Counted from the first letter of the stretch, positions 25,597 to 33,460 are shown. The stretch is DNA of 64,000 nt from JAJYKN01 sp035516155 (GCA_035516155.1 DATJAP010000003.1:27843-91842), one strand, 5' to 3'. Notes: generated by a model from the letters alone, not told the origin. Made by a program: numbers and translations.

Positions 25597-25642
25597 CATT
25601 GACATCCTCCCTGGCCTGAAGTCCGAGGTTTGACGGCGTCAA
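25597..25642. mobile_element. Possible solo IS200/IS605-type end, plus a 13-bp palindrome
   Basis: TTGACATCCTCCCTGGCC then TGAAGTCCGAGG forms an imperfect hairpin (CCTC/GAGG outer arms, TGAA loop) resembling the structured end found beside TnpB genes of IS605/IS1341 elements. No tnpA or tnpB lies nearby. The adjoining TTGACGGCGTCAA (25630-25642) is a perfect palindrome around a central G. Seventeen bases here recur in inverted orientation at 29587-29603. The 245-bp gap holds no gene. Confidence 0.3.
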
Positions 25643-25702
25643 TTAATGAAGGAATTTATATGCTGAACCGGGTGGTTCGGAAACAAAAGAAGATGTTCGA
25701 CG

Positions 25703-25900
25703 TCAGGCGTCGGATTTCGTATTTTTTTCTTTGCCTTTCTCTTTCTCTTGATCTTTGTCGCTTTCGTCATCATCGAGCATCCGGTACTTTGGGCGTTCGA
25801 CATCGTCGAACTGGCCGCTCTTCACGGCCCAGAGGAATAGGAACCAGGCAGCAAGTCCGAAGCTGAGAGAGATGAGAATCAGTATGATCATGCTTGACAT
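25703..25900 (-). CDS. ccoS: CcoS, cbb3-type cytochrome oxidase assembly protein
   Basis: A 65-residue protein with one N-terminal membrane helix (IILILISLSFGLAAWFLFLW), then AVKSGQFDDVERPKYRMLDD, the hallmark of CcoS/FixS (the GQFDD-(x)-E-x-P-x-x-RML-x-DD block). The tail is rich in Lys and Asp/Glu. CcoS is needed for cofactor insertion into cbb3 oxidase. Its start codon overlaps the stop of ccoI, the copper-transporting ATPase, so the pair is coupled. No cbb3 subunit gene is in the window. Confidence 0.92.
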   Translation of the reverse strand: MSSMIILILISLSFGLAAWFLFLWAVKSGQFDDVERPKYRMLDDDESDKDQEKEKGKEKNTKSDA

Positions 25901-28341
25901 CAGCGCACCCTCGCCCGCAATGAATTGCCCACAACGCTCACGGAACTCAGCGCCATCGACCCTGCAGCCATTATGGGGTGAAGCACGCCGGCTATGGCCA
26001 GGGGGATGGCCACGGCATTGTAAAAAAATGCCCAGAATAGGTTTTGCCTGATAATGGAAAAAGTTTTATTCGCCAGCTTGAGTGCTTGGGGCACAAGGCG
26101 CAGGTCACTCCGCATCAGCACCATGTCCGCGCTTTCCAGGGCGATATCCGTTGCCCTGCCCATGGCGATGCCGACCTCGGCTTCGACGAGCGCAGGAGCG
26201 TCGTTGATTCCGTCTCCGATCATGACACAGCGTTTTCCGCCGATCCGCATTTTCCCGATTTCTTCCGCCTTCTGCGCCGGAGATCGTTTTGCCCGGACTC
26301 TTTCGATACCCACAGCCTTCGCAATGGCTTCCGCGGTCGCGACAGAGTCACCGGTAATCATGACAATATCGAGGCCACTTCGTTTCAGGATTTTCACGGC
26401 TTCCGCAGCCTCGCTTCTCGGCGGATCGGAAACCGCGAAGATTCCCGCCGGTTCTCCGCCGTATGCCAGGCATACAACCGTAGCGCCGCCAGCTTGCCGG
26501 GATGTGGCAAAGGCAACCTCCCCATGATCCATACTCTTTCCGATCCCCTCGCTCTCAACAAATTCCCTGCTGCCCAGGAGCGTCTCCTTTCCAGCAATAA
26601 AACCGCGGATACCCTTGCCCGGCGACACGGAAAACCCCGTCACCTCTTCGTGGGCAGAGGATCCTCCGGCTGCCGTAATAGCCTTCCCGATTGAATGCTC
26701 GGAAAAACGTTCAAGGGATGCTGCGAGGCAGAGCGCCTCGGCGTCTGACCTGCCGATTCCATGAAAGTCTATCAGTGACGGCTTCCCTTCCGTGATGGTA
26801 CCCGTCTTATCGAACACGACCGTATCGATGTTTCTCGCCCGTTCGATAACATCGCCGCCTTTCATGAGGATCCCCCGGGAAGCGCCGTAGGTTGTTCCGA
26901 TCAGGATTGCGAGAGGCGTTGCCAGGCCAAGAGCGCAGGGACAGGCTATAACCAGCACCGAGACGGCATTCATCACTGCAAAGGAAACCGGACCTCCCCT
27001 GAAAATCCAGTATACCGCCGTGAGGACGCTGAGAAACAGGACAACGGGAACGAAAACCGACACCACCCGGTCGGCCAGAGCCTGAACCGGAGCGCGTCTT
27101 GTCTGTGCATCCTCAACGGCTCTGATGATCCTCGCCAGCACCGTGTCATTGCCGACTCTCGTTACTTCATAGACAAAACGACCGTACAGATTCACGGTTC
27201 CGCTGAAGACTTCCGCGCCGGGGCGTTTCGCAACAGGCAGGGACTCGCCGGTCAGCATCGCTTCATCTATTTCGGACTGGCCTTCCCGCACGATCCCGTC
27301 CAGGGGGATCTTTTCTCCCGGAATCACTTCGACGAGATCGCCCCGCACGAGGGAGAACACGGAGACCATCCGACGCTCGGGAAGGATCGTTTTTCCGTCT
27401 TGCTCGCCTCCCTCTGCCGGGGGGAACAGTTTTCGCGCTTCCCGCGGGGCAAGGGACAGGAGCCGCGTGATGGCTTCCGAAGCCTTTCGTTTGGCCCCTG
27501 CTTCGATGTATCTGCCCAACAGGATCAGGGTGATGATCATAACGGCGGTGTCAAAATAGACCTCTCCTCCGATTGACATCTGATAAATGCTGTAAAGATA
27601 GGCCGATCCCGCTCCTGCCGCGATGAGGAAATCCATGTTGAACATGAAGCTTTTTAGTCCCCTGACCGCGCCAGTCCAAAAAGGCCATCCTGAGTAAAAT
27701 ATCACGGGGGTGGCAAGGCCGAGCGAAATGATATTGAAGATATTCTTGATCTTCACATCCATGCCCTGGAAATAGCCGGCGTACAGGGCCACGGAGAAGA
27801 GCATGAGCTGCATGGACAAGAAGCCAGCCGTTCCGAACCGGAGCAGCATCTCCCGCTGTGCTCTTCGCTGCTCCTCATCGAATGCCGTTGCAACGAACGG
27901 TTTGGGGGTATACCCGATCGAGGTGATGCGGGACAGGATCGCCTGGATGCCCGTTTTCTCGGGGTTCCAGCGGATTCGCGCCCGATGAGTGGCGTAATTG
28001 ACCCGGGCGAAGGTCACGCCGGCGGTCTTCAGGAGTATCCGTTCGTTGAGCCAGACGCAGGAAGCGCAGCGGATGCCGTCCAGGACAATATCCGTTTCAA
28101 GTTCGCTCCCCAGAGGACGGATATTCGGGGTGAATGCGGCAAGGTCGACCGGTGCGGCGGAGGCTGGTCCCGGGGTCCATGCCCTCCGGCGCCGGTAGAA
28201 TGCATCGAGTCCTTCGCTGTTAATAATCAGATACACTCCCTGGCAGCCGTGACAGCAGAAGACTTTCCTGACGCCGTTGATTTCGTCGTACACTGCATCC
28301 CGCTCGGGAAATTGGAGAAGGCAGTGATCACATTTCAGCAT
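25900..28341 (-). CDS. ccoI: CcoI/FixI-type heavy-metal P1B ATPase (copper, for cbb3 oxidase assembly)
   Basis: 813 residues. N-terminal Cys-rich segment CDHCLLQFPERD and CCHGCQGVY, then a metal-binding domain with GIRCASCVWLNE. Eight membrane helices follow, with the transport motif VLVIACPCALG. The actuator motif reads MLTGESLPV, the phosphorylation site is FDKTGTITEGKPS and the hinge is GDGINDAPALVEAEVGIAMG. The extended Cys-rich N-terminus is typical of CcoI, which exports copper to the periplasm for cbb3 oxidase maturation, rather than of CopA. It overlaps the upstream SafE-like gene by 14 bases and ccoS at its end. Confidence 0.95.
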   Translation of the reverse strand: MLKCDHCLLQFPERDAVYDEINGVRKVFCCHGCQGVYLIINSEGLDAFYRRRRAWTPGPASAAPVDLAAFTPNIRPLGSELETDIVLDGIRCASCVWLNERILLKTAGVTFARVNYATHRARIRWNPEKTGIQAILSRITSIGYTPKPFVATAFDEEQRRAQREMLLRFGTAGFLSMQLMLFSVALYAGYFQGMDVKIKNIFNIISLGLATPVIFYSGWPFWTGAVRGLKSFMFNMDFLIAAGAGSAYLYSIYQMSIGGEVYFDTAVMIITLILLGRYIEAGAKRKASEAITRLLSLAPREARKLFPPAEGGEQDGKTILPERRMVSVFSLVRGDLVEVIPGEKIPLDGIVREGQSEIDEAMLTGESLPVAKRPGAEVFSGTVNLYGRFVYEVTRVGNDTVLARIIRAVEDAQTRRAPVQALADRVVSVFVPVVLFLSVLTAVYWIFRGGPVSFAVMNAVSVLVIACPCALGLATPLAILIGTTYGASRGILMKGGDVIERARNIDTVVFDKTGTITEGKPSLIDFHGIGRSDAEALCLAASLERFSEHSIGKAITAAGGSSAHEEVTGFSVSPGKGIRGFIAGKETLLGSREFVESEGIGKSMDHGEVAFATSRQAGGATVVCLAYGGEPAGIFAVSDPPRSEAAEAVKILKRSGLDIVMITGDSVATAEAIAKAVGIERVRAKRSPAQKAEEIGKMRIGGKRCVMIGDGINDAPALVEAEVGIAMGRATDIALESADMVLMRSDLRLVPQALKLANKTFSIIRQNLFWAFFYNAVAIPLAIAGVLHPIMAAGSMALSSVSVVGNSLRARVR

Positions 28342-29011
28342 ATAACCGAATTCCCTTCAGGATGTAATAAAACCCCATGACCATTACCGTGACTCCTCCC
28401 GCCTTCTGCATCCAGAGCCTCATGCGGGACCCCAAATACGTCACCGCAGCGCTAAAAAGAGCCAGAGCGGGAACTGTTCCGGCGCCGAAGTAAAGCATGG
28501 TGAGCATGCCTCCCAGCGGAGATTCGGTACCGGCCGCTGCGATAAAAGCAGTGTAGGAAAGGCCGCAAGGCATAAGACCGAGGACAAGGCCGAGGGGATA
28601 ATATCTCCAATGGGAAGAGATGCCGAATAAATTTTTTGCCGTGGCCAGCACCAGCGAGTTGTGCCGTTCAAGCCAGCCCGTTCCACCGGCAACGCCCAGG
28701 ATACCGAGCCCCATGATGATCATGACGATGCCGGCTCCCACCATCACCCCGTTCTGGATCCCCATCAGTTTGCTCGCCACATTGACGAAGGAAGCGGCGA
28801 ATCCCATGATCGCGCCGACAATTCCGTACGTCGTGAGGCGGCCGGTATTGTAGAGTGCTTGATCGATAATCCGCGCACGGGAATTATGAGAGACGCCGAT
28901 GGCGGTGGAATGGAGCGAGGAGGATGCGACAAGGGGGCCGCACATGCCGATGCAATGGCCGAACCCGCCTAAAAACCCTGTAGTTAAAGCAAGAAGATAG
29001 CCGGCGTTCAT
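28328..29011 (-). CDS. SafE/UreH-like membrane protein of the cbb3-assembly cluster
   Basis: 227 residues, starting at ATG 29011, two bases after the FixH-like gene's TAG; a longer upstream reading would only be the shadow of that gene. About six membrane helices. Cys motifs GGFGHCIGMCGPLV (helix 1) and LGLMPCGLSYTAF (helix 4) are characteristic of the sulfite exporter TauE/SafE-annotated DsbD-like family, which often sits between ccoH and ccoI homologues and is thought to help copper or thiol handling during oxidase assembly. That role is by association. The paired cysteines suggest metal relay or redox activity. Confidence 0.85.
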   Translation of the reverse strand: MNAGYLLALTTGFLGGFGHCIGMCGPLVASSSLHSTAIGVSHNSRARIIDQALYNTGRLTTYGIVGAIMGFAASFVNVASKLMGIQNGVMVGAGIVMIIMGLGILGVAGGTGWLERHNSLVLATAKNLFGISSHWRYYPLGLVLGLMPCGLSYTAFIAAAGTESPLGGMLTMLYFGAGTVPALALFSAAVTYLGSRMRLWMQKAGGVTVMVMGFYYILKGIRLYAEM

Positions 29012-29013
29012 CA

Positions 29014-29457
29014 CTATTGAACCTCGAAAATATAGTTCGCTACCGATTCTTTGCCGGCCCGCTGGATGGCAACCGAGGCCCGCCAGATCTTTTTTCCGCT
29101 GGGGCAGCGGATGATGACGCCTTTGCCTTCGTAAATCCCGTCGCGGAGACGGGTAAGCCCGATGACATTCTGCCCCATGAACATACCGGGCATCGAGAGG
29201 TCGATTGAGACGGATGCATCCGCGACGGGACTGCCTTGATTCGAGATGGTTGTCCGAAAGAGCAAACTGCGCATGGCTTTCAGGGGTTTGGGGGTGACCT
29301 CGAAAGCCACGGTGAGCCCGTCCACCGTCTTGATGCAGGGACCGGCATTTATCATGCAATTGGGCTCTGAGTCTTGCTGCTCAGATGCCCTGACGCGATG
29401 AACGCTGATGCACAAGAACACCAGGGTCAGCGCCATGAACAGCATCACGCTCTTCAT
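29014..29457 (-). CDS. FixH/YtkA-like periplasmic protein
   Basis: 147 residues with signal sequence MKSVMLFMALTLVFLCISVH and then a small immunoglobulin-like domain: LTVAFEVTPKPLKAMRSLLF, SMPGMFMGQNVIGLTRLRDG and YEGKGVIIRCPSGKKIWRAS. The block (D-L-S-M-P-G-M-x-M, GxYxGxG) is the FixH/YtkA pattern. These proteins accompany CcoI and are implicated in copper supply to oxidases. Two cysteines in CMINAGPC may bind metal. It starts the FixH-SafE-CcoI-CcoS run, which probably has its own promoter in the 340-bp gap upstream, though none is obvious. Confidence 0.8.
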   Translation of the reverse strand: MKSVMLFMALTLVFLCISVHRVRASEQQDSEPNCMINAGPCIKTVDGLTVAFEVTPKPLKAMRSLLFRTTISNQGSPVADASVSIDLSMPGMFMGQNVIGLTRLRDGIYEGKGVIIRCPSGKKIWRASVAIQRAGKESVANYIFEVQ

Positions 29458-29796
29458 AAGGCAATCTTACCGGTTTCCCGATCAATGGTCAACCTCCAAT
29501 ATCTTCGCATCCGCATGCGGAAGCATCCACTCGTCAAGGACAGTCATGGAAACCCGCTTTCGTTGCCGAATTGATGATGCTGACAAGGCCAGGGAGGATG
29601 TCATTGAACAAGAGGAACTCTCGACAGATACGAACGCAGCTTTCTGGAAGGATGTATCGCAGGCAAGAATAAGTCGATGCCGGTTGCGGCAACGGGACTG
29701 GCCGGGCAAGAGAGCAAAACCCTACCACTAGAGCACTGCGGCAGGGGTCGATTCCCCCCTGCCGCTTCAGTCTCACCAGTAGGCCTCACACCACTC
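29458..29796. other. Gap between cydB and the oxidase-maturation operon
   Basis: About 340 bases without a credible gene. It holds a perfect GC-rich hairpin at 29738-29765 and a 17-base inverted-orientation match (29587-29603) to 25600-25616. Open frames here lack starts and families. Confidence 0.5.
29738..29765 (-). terminator. Perfect 10-bp hairpin downstream of cydB
   Basis: GCGGCAGGGG and CCCCTGCCGC pair perfectly around an 8-base loop (TCGATTCC), about 32 bases after the cydB stop on the minus strand. It has no adjacent T-run, so it is not a textbook intrinsic terminator. The loop and C-rich arm also resemble a tRNA T-arm joined to an acceptor stem. Confidence 0.35.
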
Positions 29797-30825
29797 TCAG
29801 TATGCCTCTCGATCTTTCATGACCTCATCCACACTGACCGGGGCCCGGAAGATCCTATAGACCCAGATCTTATACGCAATGATGATAGGGACAAAAATAA
29901 ACGCCACAACGGTCATGATCGTCAGCGTATAGGTGCTGGACGATGAATTATAGATTGTCAGGCTGGAGGCAGCGTCCATGTTTGACGGGATGAGGTTCGG
30001 GAACAGGCCGATGACGCCGGTAAAAACCACCATCACCACCGTGACGCAGGACGATGCAAAAGCAAGAAGGGATGCCCCTCTCGCCATGAATATTCTCATG
30101 CCGATAAGCGCGCTGACCGCGATGATCGGGACGATGAGCAGCAGCGGCGACGCCAGGTAGTTGTCATACAACCTCGTGGCAAAAGCTGTGACGATCAGGA
30201 AAACGACGGCGACGATCAGGAGGGCCGGCCAGATCTTCTTCGCAGCATTAGCCGCCCGTGTACTCAAATCGCCAGTGGTTTTTACACTGAGGTACAGTGA
30301 GCCGTGAACCAGGAACAGCAGGACGAAAAGAACTCCCGTGATCAGCCCATAGGGGTTCAGCAGCGAGATGAGTGACCCGTGATAGCCGGCGGCATCCATT
30401 GCCAGTCCTTCAAATATGTTTCCGAAGGCCACGCCAAAGAGCAGCGCCGGCAGGAAACTGCCGATCCCGATGCCAATATCCCACCCTTGTTTCCATCCAG
30501 CGCCTTCGCCTTTTCCCCTGAATTCGATGGATACGCCCCGGATGATCAGGGCGAAGAGCAAGAGGAGCAGCGCGGTGTAAAGGTAGCTGAACATCAATGC
30601 ATAGGTTTTGGGAAAGGCCGCAAAGGTGGCGCCGCCTGCCGTAAGGAGCCAGACTTCGTTCCCATCCCATACGGGACCCACCGAATTGATCAAAACGCGT
30701 TTTTCCGCATCACTCTTCCCGAGAAAGTTGTGCAACATGCCGGTGCCCAGCACGAACCCGTCGAGCATGAAGTATACAGCCCATAGCACCGCCCAAAGAA
30801 TGAACCAGATCACCTGAAATTCCAT
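29797..30825 (-). CDS. cydB: Cytochrome bd quinol oxidase subunit II
   Basis: 342 residues with about eight to nine helices. The N-terminus VIWFILWAVLWAVYFMLDGF leads to the conserved loop GPVWDGNEVWLLTAGGATFA, both diagnostic for CydB/CioB. AKKIWPALLIVAVVFLI is a later helix. The subunit pairs with CydA in the cytoplasmic membrane; together they oxidise quinol and reduce O2 with high affinity. It follows cydA by 45 bases with a GGAGA site ahead of the ATG, so both come from one transcript. The length is in the range of cyanide-insensitive-type CydB proteins (about 335-380). Confidence 0.96.
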   Translation of the reverse strand: MEFQVIWFILWAVLWAVYFMLDGFVLGTGMLHNFLGKSDAEKRVLINSVGPVWDGNEVWLLTAGGATFAAFPKTYALMFSYLYTALLLLLFALIIRGVSIEFRGKGEGAGWKQGWDIGIGIGSFLPALLFGVAFGNIFEGLAMDAAGYHGSLISLLNPYGLITGVLFVLLFLVHGSLYLSVKTTGDLSTRAANAAKKIWPALLIVAVVFLIVTAFATRLYDNYLASPLLLIVPIIAVSALIGMRIFMARGASLLAFASSCVTVVMVVFTGVIGLFPNLIPSNMDAASSLTIYNSSSSTYTLTIMTVVAFIFVPIIIAYKIWVYRIFRAPVSVDEVMKDREAY

Positions 30826-30870
30826 ATGATATCTCCTCTCTTATTCTTTCTCAGCTTTGTTGAGAGATCG

Positions 30871-32178
30871 TTATTGGGGGCCTTTTTTCGAGTACTTCGT
30901 CAACAGATAGATGTCGACGACGCCCAGACTGCCGTAGAGCAGGGTAAAGCCAAGCAGGGAAACCCAGACTTGCGCTGGACTGATGGACTGTGAAACTGCC
31001 GCAGCTGTTTTCAGTACGCCGTAGACAATCCAGGGCTGCCGGCCCACTTCAGCCACGATCCATCCGAGTTGGGCGGCAAGATACGGAAGAGGAATGGCAT
31101 AGAGCATGATGGTCAGGAAGAGCCGCCGTGACTCCAACGTGTCTTTCCTTCCGTACACAACGGCGAGGAGGGCAAGCAGGATCAATAGAAACCCCAGGGT
31201 AAACATGAGCCGAAAACTGACGAAGGTGGGGCCGACCGGCGGCCGTTCCTCCCTGGGAAAATCCTTGAGCCCCTTGATCTCTGCATCAGGAGTATGGAAC
31301 GCCAGCAAACTCAGGCCGTTCGGTATGCACAGACCCTCCAGCTGGTTGCATTCGCGCTCCGCGTTCGGGATGACGACGAAGTTAAATCCCGCGCCTTTTT
31401 GCGTCTCCCAGAGTGACTCCGAGGCTGCGAATTTTGCCGGCTGGGTTTTGGCCATATTAGCCGCAGAAAAATCGCCGCCTACTGCCACGAGGATGGTGGA
31501 GACAAGTCCGAAGACGGCGGCCATACGGAAAGACCGCTTAAAGAACTCGACCTCGTTCTTCCGCAGGAGGTGATACGCGGAGATCCCCATAACGAAGAAA
31601 GCCGCGACCACGTACCCCGAGGTCACGGTGTGGAAGAACTTATACCATCCGGTAGGGTTCGTAATAAGAGCTCCGAAGTCCACCATTTCCGCACGGCCGT
31701 TCTTGAGCTCATACCCTACGGGATGCTGCATCCAGCCGTTGGCCAGAAGGATCCAGAGTGCCGACAGATTGGTCGCAATCGCAACCATCCAGATGGAAAG
31801 GGCATGCACTTTCTTTGAGACGCGGTTCCAGCCGAAGATCCAGAGGCCGATAAAAACCGATTCCATGAAAAATGCAACCGTCGCTTCAATGGCAAGGGGC
31901 GCCCCGAAGATGTCTCCCACGTACTTGGAATACTCCGCCCAATTCATGCCGAACTGGAACTCCATGGTAATGCCCGTCACCACGCCGAGGGCGAAGTTGA
32001 TCAGGAAAAGTTTCCCCCAAAACTTCGTCATCTTTAAATATACTTCATCACCCGTTTTCACCCAGCGTGTTTCCATGTACGCTGTCATGATTGACAGTCC
32101 CAACGTCAAGGGTACAAATATGAAGTGGAACATGCTTGTTACGGCGAACTGTAATCTGCTTAACGACACAACGTCCAT
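30871..32178 (-). CDS. cydA: Cytochrome bd quinol oxidase subunit I
   Basis: Start at ATG 32178, preceded by AGGAGG at five bases; the frame is open upstream but that part belongs to leader ORFs. The 435 residues begin MDVVSLSRLQFAVTSMFHFI, carrying the conserved R-L-Q-F and heme b595 ligand His of helix I. LALGVVTGITMEFQFGMNWA is the E-x-x-F-G-x-N-W motif. EVGRQPWIVYGVLKT is the GRQPW variant of the usual GRWPW motif and is typical of CIO-type or short-Q-loop enzymes. Probably controlled by the neighbouring Rrf2 protein through the element at 32314-32343. Confidence 0.95.
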   Translation of the reverse strand: MDVVSLSRLQFAVTSMFHFIFVPLTLGLSIMTAYMETRWVKTGDEVYLKMTKFWGKLFLINFALGVVTGITMEFQFGMNWAEYSKYVGDIFGAPLAIEATVAFFMESVFIGLWIFGWNRVSKKVHALSIWMVAIATNLSALWILLANGWMQHPVGYELKNGRAEMVDFGALITNPTGWYKFFHTVTSGYVVAAFFVMGISAYHLLRKNEVEFFKRSFRMAAVFGLVSTILVAVGGDFSAANMAKTQPAKFAASESLWETQKGAGFNFVVIPNAERECNQLEGLCIPNGLSLLAFHTPDAEIKGLKDFPREERPPVGPTFVSFRLMFTLGFLLILLALLAVVYGRKDTLESRRLFLTIMLYAIPLPYLAAQLGWIVAEVGRQPWIVYGVLKTAAAVSQSISPAQVWVSLLGFTLLYGSLGVVDIYLLTKYSKKGPQ

Positions 32179-32209
32179 AGGATCCTCCTTCTCATTGTAA
32201 ACAGTCCGA

Positions 32210-32293
32210 TCATAATGGATACCTCCCCCAAAACGTCCCGGAGAGTGCGAAACCCTTGGCGGGCTTCCCCGCATAAACTGTTGCCTCCGACAT
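32210..32293 (-). CDS. 27-codon leader ORF before cydA
   Basis: ATG at 32293 follows a strong AAGGAGG site by seven bases. The peptide starts MSEATVYAGKPAKGFALSG and ends RYPL; no hydrophobic helix, so it is not a CydX/CydZ-type subunit. Its TGA overlaps the ATG of a second small frame (32160-32213, 17 codons) which itself overlaps the cydA start by 19 bases and contains the cydA ribosome site. The chain suggests translational coupling; product and role are unknown. Confidence 0.45.
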   Translation of the reverse strand: MSEATVYAGKPAKGFALSGTFWGRYPL

Positions 32294-32313
32294 GAGCAAA
32301 CCTCCTTACGCCT

Positions 32314-32343
32314 GTTATATAGGATATTTTATGTCCTATTTTA
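32314..32343 (-). promoter_or_regulatory. Candidate Rrf2 operator and -10 region upstream of cydA
   Basis: Contains the inverted repeat ATAGGA/TCCTAT (32319-32339, spacer 9). On the minus strand 23 of 30 bases match the rubrerythrin promoter at 33390-33419, including an identical 11-base end TCCTATATAAC and a -10-like TAAAAT in register with that gene's TAAATC. The -35 region is weak here. It lies about 140 bases before the cydA start. Confidence 0.6.
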
Positions 32344-32547
32344 TCACCAAAAAATTGCTGCTTTCGCGAATATTTTGCGCTGAATCTTGGGTAGCATCCC
32401 CCCTTTCCTAAAGAATGCAGCACATTCCCCTCAGCAGCAACGAAATGCAATTTTCTGATCGTTCAATGCATCTTTGTTAGCCTTGTTAAAATCAGATAAG
32501 GTCCTCATTCATGTAAGTGATAGCGCAGCTTCGTTTCGTTCAGTCAG

Positions 32548-32949
32548 CTACCTGGATTCTATCAGGCCGGAAATTGTCTGTGTAGCAAGACGTCTCTCAA
32601 CTTCTCTCCTGATTTCCAGCCAAACGGGGTGAACCGCGCAATGGGAACTCAAGCTGCAACGGCGTTTATCGACCGCGCACGTGTTTATAGCTGCAATGCC
32701 CTGGATGGCTGTAAGCACCTCCAGGAGGGTTATGTGGTTGGGGTTTTTCAGAAGACGGAAGCCGCCCTTCATGCCGCGCATGGACTCGACAATCCCCTCG
32801 CGTACCAGCCGCTGAAGGATCTTGGCAAGAAAGCTTTTCGGGATTTGCATCTGTTCTGCGATCTCGCCGACGCTCGCTATCTGATCTTGCTCCCGGGCAA
32901 GATACAAAACGCAACGCACGGCGTAATCGGTTTCTCTCGTCACGAGCAT
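32548..32949 (-). CDS. Rrf2-family transcription regulator, probably Fe-S
   Basis: 133 residues. The winged helix is at MLVTRETDYAVRCVLYLARE, with the recognition part QMQIPKSFLAKILQRLVREG and SMRGMKGGFRLLKNP. Three cysteines at NTCAVDKRRCSLSSHCAVH (C-x6-C-x5-C) are placed like the Fe-S ligands of IscR, NsrR and RirA. Such regulators sense Fe-S status, NO, oxygen or redox. The gene starts two bases after the rubrerythrin-type gene's stop on the same strand, forming a two-gene unit. A shared promoter element upstream of that unit and of cydA suggests it controls both and its own synthesis. Confidence 0.92.
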   Translation of the reverse strand: MLVTRETDYAVRCVLYLAREQDQIASVGEIAEQMQIPKSFLAKILQRLVREGIVESMRGMKGGFRLLKNPNHITLLEVLTAIQGIAAINTCAVDKRRCSLSSHCAVHPVWLEIRREVERRLATQTISGLIESR

Positions 32950-32951
32950 AA

Positions 32952-33371
32952 TTAATTGAAGAACCTTTCCAGGAGGCCTTTGAGCATCAAAGCATGGCGC
33001 GCCTCATCCCGAGACGATTCATCAAAGAGATCGTGCGCCTCATCGACATTCACTTCTTTCGCCTTGACGGCGGCTTCACGCTTTCCCTTGTTTGCTCCGA
33101 TTTCCCCGTGCATCATCTTTTCCAGGTTCTCTTTGGTCTGTTCTGAAACGAGACCCAGCATTTCCGCATAGCGGGCTGCATGTTCAGCCTCTTCCCAGGC
33201 TATACGCTTGAGCGCTTCCGCTATTTCAGGGTATCCTTGACGCTGGGCCTGACGTGCCATGGCAAGGTAGAGCCCGACCTCATGAGTTTCACCGCGGAAA
33301 TTCGCCATTGCCGCATCTTTAACAGCCGTTCCCTTTACAACTCCTAGCTTGTTGACATTCACAAGATCCAT
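32952..33371 (-). CDS. Rubrerythrin-like ferritin-fold diiron protein
   Basis: 139 residues. The diiron four-helix bundle is shown by NFRGETHEVGLYLAMARQA, AWEEAEHAARYAEMLG and SSRDEARHALMLKGLLERF, i.e. the E-x(n)-E-x-x-H pairs of the rubrerythrin family. The rubredoxin domain of classical rubrerythrin is missing, so electrons must come from a separate donor. These proteins reduce peroxide in anaerobes and microaerophiles. The site AAGGGAG lies five bases before ATG. It is co-transcribed with the Rrf2 regulator and has a strong promoter with an operator-like element over the -10. Confidence 0.9.
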   Translation of the reverse strand: MDLVNVNKLGVVKGTAVKDAAMANFRGETHEVGLYLAMARQAQRQGYPEIAEALKRIAWEEAEHAARYAEMLGLVSEQTKENLEKMMHGEIGANKGKREAAVKAKEVNVDEAHDLFDESSRDEARHALMLKGLLERFFN

Positions 33372-33389
33372 TTTCGCTCCCTTAAGAAA

Positions 33390-33419
33390 GTTATATAGGA
33401 TTTATTTAGTCTTGATTTA
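33390..33419 (-). promoter_or_regulatory. Candidate Rrf2 operator overlapping the rubrerythrin -10
   Basis: Thirty bases matching 32314-32343 at 23 positions, with the invariant block TCCTATATAAC on the minus strand. It covers the -10 hexamer and probable transcription start, the usual place for a repressor. Confidence 0.6.
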
Positions 33420-33442
33420 CCACAAACCGTCAGGCATGTCAA
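33414..33442 (-). promoter_or_regulatory. Sigma70-type promoter of the rubrerythrin-rrf2 unit
   Basis: On the minus strand a perfect TTGACA (33442-33437) is followed after 17 bases by TAAATC (33419-33414). Transcription would start near 33407, about 35 bases before the start codon. Confidence 0.75.
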
Positions 33443-33460
33443 GTTCTAATTTTAGAACTT
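33441..33460. promoter_or_regulatory. 8-bp perfect inverted repeat abutting the rubrerythrin -35
   Basis: AAGTTCTA-ATTT-TAGAACTT is a perfect palindrome whose edge overlaps the first two bases of the -35 box. Placement suits an activator, or a second repressor such as a PerR/Fur-type protein, but it does not match those consensus boxes exactly. It is absent from the cydA upstream region. Confidence 0.5.

Noticed and set aside
28328..29359. Long N-terminal extension of the SafE-like membrane protein to 29359
   Set aside because: The extra residues are basic, non-homologous and lie antiphase inside the FixH-like gene; ATG 29011 gives a normal start.
29408..29731. Plus-strand open frame in the cydB-FixH gap with a stretch ADKAREDVIEQEELSTD
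   Set aside because: It briefly recalled the start of a release factor, but the order of motifs fails and there is no continuing gene.
29731..29790. Possible tRNA gene around the TCGATTCC loop
   Set aside because: Only a hairpin resembling a T-arm is present; no D-arm or anticodon arm can be built on either strand.
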